From positions 2,911,167 through 2,975,166 of the forward strand of contig JAJEKV010000027.1 of assembly GCA_021234155.1 (NCBI GenBank): a stretch of 64,000 bases of DNA, written 5' to 3'. The stretch comes from Isoetes taiwanensis (lineage: Eukaryota > Streptophyta > Lycopodiopsida > Isoetales > Isoetaceae). Below are positions 23,729 through 35,225 of the stretch, one piece after another. Under the pieces are notes generated by a model that saw nothing but the letters and a program-made list of their open reading frames with translations, had not been told where the DNA came from and did not search any database. The stretch's first letter is position 1. Every line of letters begins with the position of its first letter. The translations under genes and the position numbers were made by a program.

Positions 23729-24629
23729 ACCATCCCTTCTTTAAGGCATAAGAGCAAGGAAGCTGAAGTGCAATCTTTAAAGAAACTATAACTTACTAAT
23801 AAAAGATGCCAATGTGAAGGAGTCTGGATGAGGAAAATGCCACAAATGCTACAAGTAGTCAATGGCCTTTGCCAGCACCAGAAATTCATGTTTGCTGTGT
23901 TACTATTTTACACAGAATAAAAGAAATTGCCACTGCTTTCTACATTTGGATGTACTTCATTTTCCAGCTCCATCTCCTCTAAAAATAGGCCATGTATTTG
24001 TTGCGACCACATCTGGCCACATGCATAGTTAAACTCGTCACAAAGGCCTTATATCAAACCTATAATGTCAATTATCGAGTCTCTTTCATCGGATTTCACT
24101 TCTGCAATATTTTTCTTCGGGAGCACTGCAACGGACAGAAGTGGTTGCTTCAAAACTGTTTGATGTAGTGTTGGCCCATTCAATCCCTGTTCGATGCAGC
24201 TTCGGGAGTCAGCCGTACAATAGATATAACCCATTTGCCCTTTCGGAACAACCAATATTTGGTTGACTATGGCTTTTGTCCTTGGCATAAGGTTTGGGCC
24301 TTACTCCATTCGGCAGAACTAGTTCGAAAGGATCCAGCCTGCATATCAGAAGAATCGCGTATGGCTTCCTTAGAACATCAGTGTTGCCAGATTTCTTGAT
24401 ATCCTAAACATAACCCTAAAAATAATGGATGATATTTCCATGCTTGGTCTACATCTACTTCCACATAAAAGGAGCCTCAACCACACGATTTGCCCCCTTC
24501 TTTAAAGTCAATGGCTAATAAAAGGATTCACTCTAGAAAAACTATTTAGTATATGCAAACGAATATGACGACCAAAATATAGCAAAAACATATTAAAAAG
24601 TGTACAAAAATTCAAAAAGAAACCCCATA
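23729..24629. other. No gene seen
   Basis: No recognisable ORF. The minus-strand 79-codon frame at 24,049-24,288 is unlike known proteins. Confidence 0.4.
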
Positions 24630-24910
24630 TTCATTCTATTCTCACATTTATGTCATCTTATTAGCACATTATAGTCAAATTTATGTCATATGTTTGTCAC
24701 TATTTTTGTCATTATTAAATCGATCTATTGTTTGCATTTGATTTTGTCAAAACTATGTCAGTCTATCATTATATTATAGCCATATTTATATCGTCCTTTT
24801 TGTCATATGTTTTGTCACTATTACATCACTCTATTGTCATATTATTGTCATTTGAGTTTCACAAATTTTGTCATTGTTATTGTCACTTTTGTATTAGTTT
24901 CTTCACGCGT
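24630..24910. repeat. Degenerate TTGTCA-rich tract, copy 2
   Basis: Shares phrases with 21,640-22,045 (CATTATAGTCA.ATTTAT.TCAT, TTTTGTCAAAACTATG.CAGTCTAT, CACTATTTTTGTCAT) in the same orientation. The two tracts are diverged copies of one sequence. Confidence 0.6.
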
Positions 24911-25263
24911 TATTTAGTGACAAAATATGTGACGATAAATTACTATTCTTTTGTAAATATATGCTCCCGCTTCTCCACGTCTTAGAGAAGCACTTCTTGT
25001 GTTTTTTTTAAGGATACTAACTCAAAAAGATTAGAATAGAACTGAATTGATTTTTATCGTCCACAAAGGCCAAAATGGTCTATGGGAAAGATATCATCAT
25101 GTTTAGCGGGAAAGGTTCATGTTAGATGCCCAAATGTTGGATCACTCTCTCGTGTCATTCTTTGTTTTCTTCTCTCCGAACAAATTTGAAAGATGTACTG
25201 ATCATAGAGGTAATAAGAACATTGCGAGATCTCCAAGCACTGCTTTCTATCGCTGCTACAAAA

Positions 25264-25390
25264 TAGATATAAATGGCAGAGAAAGGGCGGAGCATAAATG
25301 GCACATATGTGCACACATGACAGATCATGTGTCATTTGTGTACATGTGTGCTATTTATACTCCGCCGTTTTGGTGCTATTTATATCCTGT
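25264..25390. repeat. ~125-nt imperfect hairpin
   Basis: The left arm (GATATAAATGGCAG...GCGGAGCATAAATGGCACA) pairs with the right arm (TGTGCTATTTATACTCCGCC...GCTATTTATATCC) across a centre at about 25,327. The stem is near 60 bp with scattered mismatches, so it would fold like a small-RNA precursor if transcribed. It may equally be a small fold-back element. Confidence 0.7.
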
Positions 25391-26199
25391 TGAAGGATAA
25401 CATTGTGAACGTGAAGACACAACCCTCTCCTAATCTGTATAATTATATAATAGGTTCCCACCTATCTTAACTCTATAGCCAAATTCATCTCCAGACAGAG
25501 CAGATTAAAGGGAAGTGATGGGTCTAGCTCGTCAGCGGGGTGGTCGCCAATACTCATCTCGTCTTAGAGGAAAGGAATAATCCAGCTAATATAGGGCATG
25601 GCACTTTTTAACGACCAGGCAATTTTTAACGATCGGGCATGGATTGGAGATGCATCTCCTTTTCAACATCTTATTGGCATGTCCAATGAAGGATCACCAG
25701 GACCTTGTGTTGAATGCGCACTATCAGCTAAAGGTCTTGGATGCTTACTTTTACAAAGAAACACTGCGATGTATAAGTGATGGCCTTGCTACCGCTCGAT
25801 AAGTGGATGGGTCGGTTGACACAACAACTTGGCCAATGTGAAGGTGTTCTCGTTGAGCTTTTATAGAATCATTGAGTACGAACTGATTCCCTGAGTAAGG
25901 GTAGAAAAGTGTGAGAATATCAATAAACATGCTTTGAAACCAGACAATCATCGATAACACAACAAAAATGAAGAAATCAAGATACATATGATCTATCTGT
26001 TGTTCAAGTGAGACCATGGCGAAAAACTAGCGGGCAGCTTCTCATCGAGAATAAGGTGACATCGCATATTTCTGGAATATTTTCACCCACGAGGTAGGGC
26101 AGCCCAAAAAGAAAGATTCTTTGGCTCAGGGAGGGTGCCCTTCTTCCACCCACTCCCTTTTAATGGCCCACTTTTAACCTTTAATAGCCCACCTTTGCC
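25391..26199. other. No gene seen
   Basis: Holds short imperfect repeats: ACGACCAGGCA/ACGATCGGGCA at about 25,610 and 25,630, and (C)CTTTAATAGCCCACCTTT three times at 26,150-26,217. The minus-strand 88-codon frame at 25,751-26,017 is not recognised. Confidence 0.4.
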
Positions 26200-26815
26200 C
26201 TTTAATAGTCCACCTTAAGAAACTATGGAGCAACTTGCTTTCTCCCAAGGTATGCACCTTTTGTGGCAAGTGGTCCATAGAGCACTCAGGGTTAACGTTA
26301 CTGTTAACAAATTTAAGCCAAAAATCAGCCCTATTTGTCCAATGTGTACGGGGAAGCAGAATTGGTGGAGCACTGTTTGTTTGAATGTCTTCAGTTATGC
26401 AAACCATGGCAACATATCATTGTTCTTTTTGGTTTCACAGACTCGCTAAAGCTTGCCTTTGGGGTTTATATCCGTCTAATTGGCCCCAAACCAAAAATAT
26501 TGCATTTCACTTGTGCAAAGCTTGGCTGTTATGGATAATATGGAAACATGGTTGTGCAGTGGTCTTTCATCACTAGTCATTGACTCTTTTGATATACTGC
26601 CTTGATTAAGGGACAAACTACGAAGACAGCTTGCTTGTATTGACAACGATGATCAAAGTTAGGAGTTGTGGAATAGTTGGCTTTCTAGAATTCGATGTAA
26701 AATATTGTACACATTTTGGTGTGGGGTTACCTCCTCTCTTGGATGTTTTTGTTAATACTTCCTTTTGGACTACTTTTAATTTAATGTAAATTTTCAACAA
26801 AAAAAATATGCGATT
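26200..26815 (+). mobile_element. 5'-truncated LINE (L1-like) 3' end
   Basis: Two overlapping frames give VWQVVHRALRVNVTV-like sequence, then CPMCTG, then EAELVEHCLFECLQLCKPW. This is the zf-RVT motif (CxxC...ExxxHxLFxCxxA..W) found after the reverse transcriptase of plant L1 elements. The rest to 26,800 is typical C-terminal LINE sequence, ending in a short A-run (CAACAAAAAAAATATG). Reverse transcriptase and endonuclease domains are missing, and a frame change lies within the zf-RVT region at about 26,340. The element ends about 25 nt before the start codon of the next gene. Confidence 0.7.
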
Positions 26816-26840
26816 TATAGTGTTCTATATCCCGTCGAGA

Positions 26841-28512
26841 ATGTCCAGAAAGCGGGCTTACGGTGAAGATGGATTTGCGGCGAGCTCGCGTTTTGCTCCC
26901 TGCCCTTGTTGTTCTCTCCAAATTCCCATCCACGCTCTCAATTCTCACTTAGATCGCTGCCTGTCAAGTCAATCTGACCATTTAGGTAAGCTTCACAGAC
27001 GCATAATAACAACAAATCTTTCTTGATTCATTTTCAGTTTCCTGTAGAGCCCCAAGCTGAGGTTGGTTCAAACAGTAGTTGCAAGATTTCTAGCAAGGAT
27101 GATTTCCAAGATAAGGTATGTCATATTCGTATTTTATGTTTGTTAGTTTAAACGTTGGATATATATTCATCAACACGTTTTTAGATGTGCTGTACATTAT
27201 ATTAATATTACTTCCAGTGCATTATGTGAAGATCTGATTGGGCAGGATAATTAATTCAGGTCGATGAACTTGGGAAATGCAAACTGTTTCCAATATTCCG
27301 GGCTTCAAAGAAGGTTAGTAAATTGTTAGTTCATCCTTCCAAAATAGGTCATGTGAGCTGCCTGGTTTTGGTTTTGTTCTGAATGCATCTTATTCTGTTG
27401 TTTATTGGGCGGATGATTAATACTGCAATGTGGTTTGGACACTAAAAAAATGTGCAGACTGTGCATCTTATACGCCATGGGCACACGTCCTTCTCTAATG
27501 ATGTTTTTGATGTGCGGCTTTCCTCATTAGGCATTCAGCAGGTGTGGACTTTTGTATTTTTTCTAACAGAATCTTTTATCAGAGCATAGAATGCATTTCC
27601 ATATCCCTTTTAATGTTATCATATTCTTCTCTTAAATACACAGGCACGTGCACTGGGCCCAAAGCTCGCAAAATTGGAAGCTGAAGTTGTAAGCCTTAGT
27701 TTTCTGTTTTTCTGAAAAATTGGAGTTGAAAAGTGCAAAAGACAAGACATGGGATTATGTGTAGATACTCACCTCTCCTCTTACAAGAGCTCTACAAACG
27801 TTAGAGTGGTCACTAAAAGCTTCAAAAGGTACAGCTTTTATGATTCACTGTTCATCTAATTACAAGTTTCTTTATTCCTTTTGCCACAACACAGGTGAAG
27901 AATGTAAAAGGCTAGAGGTTTCTGCCCTTCACTCTGAACATGTTGCATGCAAAGGGGATGTTGGTCGGTCACCCAAGGTTAGCTGCATTTCTAATGATTT
28001 AGTGGGATAGTATTGGTAGGAATATTGTTTCACATTGTTCCATGCCAGAAGTTGTGACTTACCTTTGCCCTTCTTTCCATGCGACACATATTAGGTTCTT
28101 GCATCAGAATTTCCATGGTTATCGTTTGCAAGTCTTGATGATATATGGTGGTTCTCACCTAAAGATGCTCCTAACAATCCTGTTGTTGGGACTTTTCAAG
28201 GAAGAGAAACTATTGGTTAGTATATAGTTTCCAGCTTTAATTATTTCAACAAGTATTTAAGTTATCAAAAGCTTCTGTGCAGAGCATCTCCGAATGCGAA
28301 TAGGAAAGTTTAAGGAATATTTGATTTCTAGACAAGAACGGGTGCTGGTTGTCATTGGTCATTCAACCTTTTTCAAGGTAATGCAGCGTTGCTTTGTCCT
28401 TTGGAACATTACAACAAACAGGATTACATCTTAATAATGTGTGCAATGATAGGAGTTGATAGGCAGGAAGCATCGCATGAACCATGTGGAAGTTCTAACT
28501 ATCCGTTTATGA
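26841..28512 (+). CDS. UBZ4 zinc finger-histidine phosphatase fusion protein, 272 aa, ten exons
   Basis: Exons: 26841-26985, 27048-27115, 27260-27313, 27458-27541, 27644-27688, 27765-27828, 27895-27977, 28095-28215, 28283-28377, 28453-28512. All introns are GT-AG and the sum is 819 nt, in frame to TGA. The N-terminus has a perfect Rad18-type UBZ4 finger, C21-x2-C24-x11-H36-x3-C40, which in other proteins binds ubiquitin. Residues 90-270 form a phosphoglycerate-mutase-like (histidine phosphatase) domain: TVHLIRHGHTSF (Arg95, His96), TSPLTRALQTLEW (Arg140), LASEFPWLSF, DDIWWFSP, and VVIGHSTFF (His248). The catalytic Arg/His set is complete, so it is probably active. The substrate is unknown. 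An in-frame Met lies 11 codons upstream (26808), but MSRKRAYG is the more usual start. A LINE end abuts the 5' side. Confidence 0.9.
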
Positions 28513-30740
28513 TGGTCAGAAGAGGAACCCTATTGGGAAGAACGACTTATTTTTGAATTTGTATGAGAGTTAAGGGTATAGCAAATCGATACCAGAAAGT
28601 CTTTTGTTGGTTCTTTCTACAGAATTTGTTGGTATAAGGTTTGATATTTTTGCTTTAATGTTCGTTCAGGCTGTGCTGTCAGAATGGCACTAATTTATGA
28701 TCATCAAAACTTGCAGAATTTGTGTCAAACCTTTGCATAGTTATATATAAGCAAAGTGACTTTTTGTGTGATGATCATATCAAAGGCATGAAGTGTTTCT
28801 AATCTTGTATGAGAAGAAAGAGGCATACCTTTTCACAATGCTCTCTTTTGCTTTCTTGATTTTTCTTGTCTCTTGATTGCAGACATGCGCTCGATCTTTC
28901 TTTTATTACAGTTGGATACTACAACGAATATGCGAATATGCGTAGGAGAAATTATTAATCTATTTTCCACAACAGCACCCCAAGAAAACTTTCTTTAAAA
29001 GGATAACTTGAAAGCTCGACCACGATACCACAACACAAGTCTTCATCTCCACCGAGTCCCTTTCAACCAAAAACCATTTCAAGCAGAGCCCAGCTTTGAT
29101 AGCGTGCTGGTATGGCTACATGTTGATGCTTTAGTTTTCGACTTGATGCTCTTTGGAGGCAAATTGGATACCAACTTGACCTCAAATTTATGCACTTTTT
29201 CATGGTGAATTAGGTTATCTTATCAGGCTCTCTAGGCTCTCTAGTATAAACGAAGAGTCCTTATTTTTTGGTTATTATTATGGGAAAATTTTTGGTTATT
29301 ATTATGGGAAAATTCCAAATATACGCCTGAAGTTAGGCATATTTCCAGATTTACCCTCATAGTTTTCATAATTCCAAAAATACACCTACTTAACTACGAT
29401 TTAGTTAGTTAACCAAAATTTTCAATTTAAAAGTGATGTTGCAGTAGTTATTGCGCCCAAATCTGAAGCGGAGTTGTGGTCGTCAACGATCTAACATCCA
29501 TTTTGACTTGTTGAAGATGTGCAAATGGGGAGCTTTCAAATTCGTATAATCATTATCTCGAAGCACATTCACTAAACCTTCTTCTGAAGCTTTAAATGCT
29601 TATCTAAGTCAGAAAATGAAGAAGAGGTCGAATCTTTCATAAAATGGGCCACCTTGCTTCCATAGAATTTGAGGATGAGTAGAGTTCATTGAAATGGAAT
29701 GTAAGAAGCTATCTAATAAGCTCACAAACTATCATGACATTATAGTATACGGTGCTGTTCTTTTTTTTCCAGTTGAAATCAAAACTGATTCTTTGCCTAT
29801 CTAACACTAACTAATGTAGGGTTTTTACAGGTGCAGAATTTGAAAAATAAATTGGACGAATCTGGCTTCAACCCATCTTTCATCCTTCTTATTCCTTTCA
29901 AATGGCAGCAAATGCATGCTTTCCCAGATTGTTAGCGTCCAGACTGTTATCGCCTAGATAACAAGGTAACCTATTGGCTTTTCTTTTGAAATTTAGAGTA
30001 TTAAGCATAATAGGGATAGAGCAGAAGCGTGGTAAGCAGAAGTGAATAGGAATGACATTTAATGTTAATTGATGATGCCCCAGAGCATATTTTCTCCATC
30101 TATTGTTAATCCTTTGCCTGGCATTAGAATTTACATGCAGATCTAAAGCACCTAAGTAATTGAAAGTAACTACAAATGTTTCTATCCCATCTCGACTTTT
30201 CCCCATTATCATTAGCAAGTTGGTTGTTATTTGACATGCATGTTAGCATATTTGCCTAATTTTGCATATTGTGGGGTTACTTGGCTGCTTTCTTTCACTA
30301 TGCAGAACCAACGCTTCTAAAGCACCTTTATCTCAGTTTCACAGCTGAAAACCTGGGTCCCATAATTGTGATCTGATTTGGTGCTTTCTAATCCGTTGCT
30401 TTGCAATGATGGAGGTTTAATTTATAGAGCGAACACAAAAGGAGCAATTTGTTTGTCTGATTTCAGGAATTTGATTCCCAGAGAACAAACAATTGACTTT
30501 GTTCTTTTCAAGAAATGCGGGGTTTTCTACTAAAATTTCTGGCTTAGGTATCCCACCTCTGTTTTGACATTATAACTAACTATTTTTGTTGTAAGGTGCA
30601 TGTAGAAAATATGTTTGTATGTTTTGCAAACACATTTGAAACCGCATTGTAGGTTAGGTTGCATGATTGCATGATTGCATGATAATAGGGTCTGCAAGAT
30701 CACATGATTGTCCTTCTGCTATAGTCCTATAATTTTGCAG
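28513..30740. other. No gene seen
   Basis: Contains the presumed 3' UTR of the phosphatase gene, a 24-bp tandem duplication (TTGGTTATTATTATGGGAAAAT) at about 29,268-29,312 and AT-rich sequence. No supported ORF on either strand. Confidence 0.45.
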
Positions 30741-30908
30741 TGTCTAGAACTTTTGCAGGCTCTGAGCAAGATTCATTTTGAGTATCTTACAGGCAAGAGC
30801 AAGTTGGATTCTCTGCCCTGTGCTTTTTATTCACATTTTTTCCAGACAGTTGTGGGAGTAGTTGATCCAGAAGATCTCCTTCTAAATGAACGAAGTGATG
30901 CCAGCTAG
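30741..30908 (+). CDS. Possible orphan terminal exon, family not recognised
   Basis: An acceptor-like ATAATTTTGCAG is followed by 55 codons and TAG: CLELLQALSKIHFEYLTGKS, then KLDSLPCAFYSHFFQTVVGV, then VDPEDLLLNERSDAS. The composition is protein-like (helical, Leu/Asp/Glu-rich end). No partner exon was found in the 2 kb upstream, and I cannot name the family. A second acceptor, CTTTTGCAG, lies 18 nt inside and would shorten it. It could be a relic. Confidence 0.3.
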   Translation, partial: CLELLQALSKIHFEYLTGKSKLDSLPCAFYSHFFQTVVGVVDPEDLLLNERSDAS

Positions 30909-33900
30909 GTCTGTGGCAGATGCACGAACTTTGCTGGATTGGAGCACAATGGTGCTTTGAATAGGCGAATCATAATTGTAAGGGATGAGCATGTGTTCAA
31001 GTTGTTGGTGTATATAGCGTTCTTAATTTTTGCTTGCAAAGAATGGGAACTAAAATATATGCAGTTAGTTGCTTTTGCACAACGCAAGCAGCACATCTTT
31101 GTATTTTAGATTTGCCTGTAATTGATTATCATCACTTCACAGAATAGACTGAGCAATCAAAATTTGCTCCCCATGTATATAGGAAATCTATCATGCTCCT
31201 TGAGAGCAATTTCATCAGTATATTGCTCTGCCATTTCAACGGGTAAATTCATCTCAGCTGAGTTGCTATACATCCACCAATTAAGAATTCAGGAGACAGA
31301 GATGCACAACATGTGCATTAGCTAATGGGCTGCAACCCATAAATTATTTCACGGTATTTCATGGAAGGAAAGGTCCATGCTTGATTGAGTATGGAGTTCT
31401 GTACAAGATTTGTTTATCAAGATGATACTTCAGTTTTTAAATACTATATCATTTGTAAGACTGCATACTATGCTCAAGAGTTTACAGTTATTTCTTAAAC
31501 GTACGCCAAATGTTCACCATCTTCAGACGTTTAGAATTCAGAATCCAAGTTTGGCAATTTGTAGGGGAGAAAAGGAGAAGGGTCTGAAACTGCAGGTCTG
31601 TGTAAGAAAATTCACAATCATTATATGTTTCAATTTGTTTCCCAAATGGTCAATTAAAACCACCACAATTTTCTTGGGTTGACCATTGTAATTGCTATGA
31701 TTGTGTCTACACTGGAAGGTGCATGCTACCACAAAATAAGACCTATTATTTTAAATTTGGTTGGTCATTTAAGTGGTTCTTTTTGGGTTGTCCTTGTTTG
31801 GATGCAAGAAATGTCTATTAAAAACATTGTGAAATTTTTTACCTTTTCTAAATGCCATTTTTTCTCTACATAAGGCTAGGTGCACAAACTCAAGTATAAG
31901 ATCGGGTAGAGATATGTAAAAATTAAGATAGTCCATAAGTACATCTACGGAAGGGGGCAAGAAAACTGGCATTTCCTATTTATGTATGTAGGGGTTTTCC
32001 ACCTCCAAAAAGTCGTATACAGGGGTTTTTTGGTGACCCCTTGCACGCAGATGAGGTATCCCCATATGCCTAGGTGAAATCCCTGGGAGCATAATAAACA
32101 GGATTTCTCTTGTAAATTTATGCATTTTTTCTATACTTCTCATATGATTTGATGGCCGTACATCTAGAGTGCCCATACGATCATCTTGATTTTCATGCCC
32201 CTTTACAACGATTCACCTATGCATTTCTAACCTATCCTAAGTTTAAACATGCAGGGCTTGTGCAAACGTAGGTTAGGGTTTTATGGTTTAGTGCATGTAT
32301 TTTTTTCTAAAGCAGGACTTGGCGAGGCTAAGGAAAGGCTGCTGCCGATTGCTTTTCCGTGGCCTACTCCCTACTAGGCCAAATGTGTAGCAAGGAATGG
32401 ATGTGTGGATGACGTCTTGAATGCCCAAGATAAACAAATTGCTTGCAAACATGAGGTATTTGATTTTATGTTGCCTTAGATTTCAATATTTTAAAACATT
32501 GCATGGAGTCCCAGTTGTGAGGTGTGGCTGTAAACTTAGCTTGATAAGTTCTATAGTGCATGAATATTGAGGGACAGTTGAAGCATCCGGCCTGAGCAGT
32601 TACAGTAGTATCCGGCCCCTTCCATTGAACTAATCCGCCCCTCTAGTGCATCGCCTGCATAAGACAAACCGCATTAAACATTTTTGGTATTTTTTACCGT
32701 AAGCTAAATCGGGCGAGAGGGGCCGATCTCGCTCAATTGGGGAGGGGGGGGGGGGCATCTGCTTCAATCGCTGCACAGGCCGGTTTCTACAATAGAGGGG
32801 GGCCGGATTCTTCAAACTAGCCGAATGTTGATATGTTATACAAATACATGTATATTGCATGTATTTGAATCTAGCCTTTTGAAGGGGTCTACTCAGCAAG
32901 TAACACAGACAAAAGCATATAGTCATTGTTATTTCAAAAGAAACATGATATTGGAAAATCAATCAATTAGGGTCAATTCATTCTGAAGATGGTAAGGTGG
33001 AATCACAGTTGCAGCCTAATGTGCAGGAATCTATATCACACAACCAAAGCAGGGGAGGCAGCTAACACAGATGCAAGCTTGGTTAATTATAATCTTGCTT
33101 CTAGATGGATTTGTGCAGATTGCCACATTGCCAAAACTCATAGATTTGTGGCCAGAATTTTGCCCTCAAATTTTCAACATAGAAAGGGGCCAAGCTAATA
33201 CATCCAAATTGTTGCAGGCTCTCGTTTGTGCAGTAGCCAGATTATGCAGGCTTTGATTTGAACGATTCTTGCTCCAACAAATAAAGGCTAATGGCTATGG
33301 TCACCAGGTATTTCATGTTATATCAATAAGTTTTACACTTTTGATCATTGTAGCAGCCCATCGAAATAAACAAAATTCCCATTGCTTTTCTGTATAGGTC
33401 CAGAGGTTGAGCAGTGGTAGTCACAGGTAGGTCTATTTCTTGAAAAAATCATGTTGTTGGCTTTGGTAGCATGTTCGTGCCCTAAAAGCCTTGCTCAAGG
33501 TAGTTGGAGCTATTGCCATGCTACATTTTATTCAAGATCACCTATCTTTCTTTATCATAAATAATAGTACAAGTGTTTTTGTTTGCTTTAAGTTATCAAT
33601 TTCTCCATTTTGAAACGAATTTGGCTATGACCGTGGTGCTTGTGGCTATGAAAATCTTTACAGCCAGGGATATGGCAATAACAATGTAGCATTAAGCAGT
33701 GTCAGAGTTTGTCATTTCATATAACCACTAGTGATGGCAAAACTGTGGCATCATATGATGCAACTCCTTCAAAACTGATTCTGATTAAATGTATAAATTT
33801 TGAATGTATCTATTTTGATTTGCCTTTAAAGAGTTTGCTATAACACATCTTTGGAGGCACTTGCTTGGTTAATTTGCATAAGTTGACGCAGTGATGAAAG

Positions 33901-34659
33901 TGCTTGAAGATTCATTGGCATATTACAATTTAGCTCTGAATTAAAGTTTCTATATGTATGGCTCTGTATTCCATTCATATGCCTACGATAGGAGCGCACT
34001 CTCCTAAGTGTGTTTTCATGGTCAATGGTTGTCACCACTTGATATAACAGTTATCCATTGAGTTTCATTAAGTTCCATATGATGTGATCGCCATAACTTT
34101 TTCATAACACAACTGTGTGATAAACATAATGATAAAATCGTATATTTCCCATTAAGACCCTTTGTGGTTTAGGTGCAAATTCACACGCATTAAGAGCTGT
34201 TTAACATCTAGAATAATAACTAATATGCAGACCATGTTTCTTAAGACCCTTAAAGTTTACCTATATTTGCAACAACACATAGTTTTTTTAAATAATGTCT
34301 GCCCGATCAAGAACCGTAGTCTTATAACATAGGATTTTTGAAGGTTAAAGGTGGTATTGGTATGCAAATACGTAGAAAGATGACGGTGGCATCTGAGTTT
34401 TGGAAAGGAGGTTTTTTTCTGTTTTGGCAAAGGTCGAGCGGATAGGGCAGCGCGTGCGGATGCTATACATGGCGATGAAGCAAAGGGCTTTTAATTTTGG
34501 TCGCTGCAAGTGTCGACAGCCTCCTGCATTTGAAATTGGGGTCGCCCCTATCCATTTAGGTAGCGAACAACAAATGGCAAACAACAAATAACAATGACAT
34601 ACCAGCAAACAGGTGAGCGCCTTCCTGATTCCGGTTTATTTTCTGAGTGGTGTTTGTGA
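30909..34659. other. Long stretch without a recognised gene
   Basis: AT-rich. A G-run of about 12 lies near 32,744. Only short unconvincing frames are seen, for example 32,989-33,198. No element ends or paired repeats were found. Confidence 0.4.
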
Positions 34660-34904
34660 TCATGTCCATGAGGAGAGCAGCTAGAAAGGAGAAAGCTCTT
34701 GCTGCCCATGCCCATGTGAATTCAGGTTCTGTGCAGACAGATACTTCCTCTGCCATACCTAGTCCTGCCATCCTAACCTTGCACTGAACTGGGAGGTAAT
34801 TGATGTCTCTGTAACAATGGGATTGTCTGGAAAGATGTTTCCCTTAGTTTCTAGATGCCCTTTCTTCCTTCTGTGATAGAAGATATATTGCCGGTGCAGT
34901 TGCC

Positions 34905-35225
34905 TTGAAGAGGGGGTCTTCTGTAGACCACGTTCATGTCCAATCTGTGCTAAGAGCCCGGTACAAGACACCTAGGGCTTTGAATGAGGCGATAAAGAAA
35001 GATTTTAATTGGGCCTCCAAACCAGCTGGTGTTGTTCTAGTGTGCAAAGTGCTGAAAAATAACAGATTGCACTGCTTTAAGGGCATGCTAGGGTACTGTA
35101 TGAAGGATGAAGGTAAGGTACATTACTCTTGTCATCTCCATAACATCTCTGAATCCATGATTTTGAAGGGGAAGGACTTGTATCTGGGATGGGGCACTGG
35201 GGACACCAAAGGTTTGTGTCATTAG
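34905..35225 (+). CDS. Rep-like HUH endonuclease core (partial)
   Basis: A 106-codon frame starting MKRGSSVDHVHVQ. His9 and His11 form HVH (hydrophobic residue between two His), and Tyr64-Cys-Met-Lys67-Asp68 forms the nucleophile motif, about 55 residues apart as expected for Rep motifs 2 and 3. Between them are LRARYKT and WASKPAGVVLVCKVLKNN; afterwards come GKVHYSCHLHNIS and KDLYLGWG. Rep proteins nick one strand and stay bound through the tyrosine in rolling-circle-type transposition. The frame runs a few nt into the left end of the inserted TIR element, so it is interrupted. Motif 1 was not seen with confidence upstream. Confidence 0.5.
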   Translation: MKRGSSVDHVHVQSVLRARYKTPRALNEAIKKDFNWASKPAGVVLVCKVLKNNRLHCFKGMLGYCMKDEGKVHYSCHLHNISESMILKGKDLYLGWGTGDTKGLCH

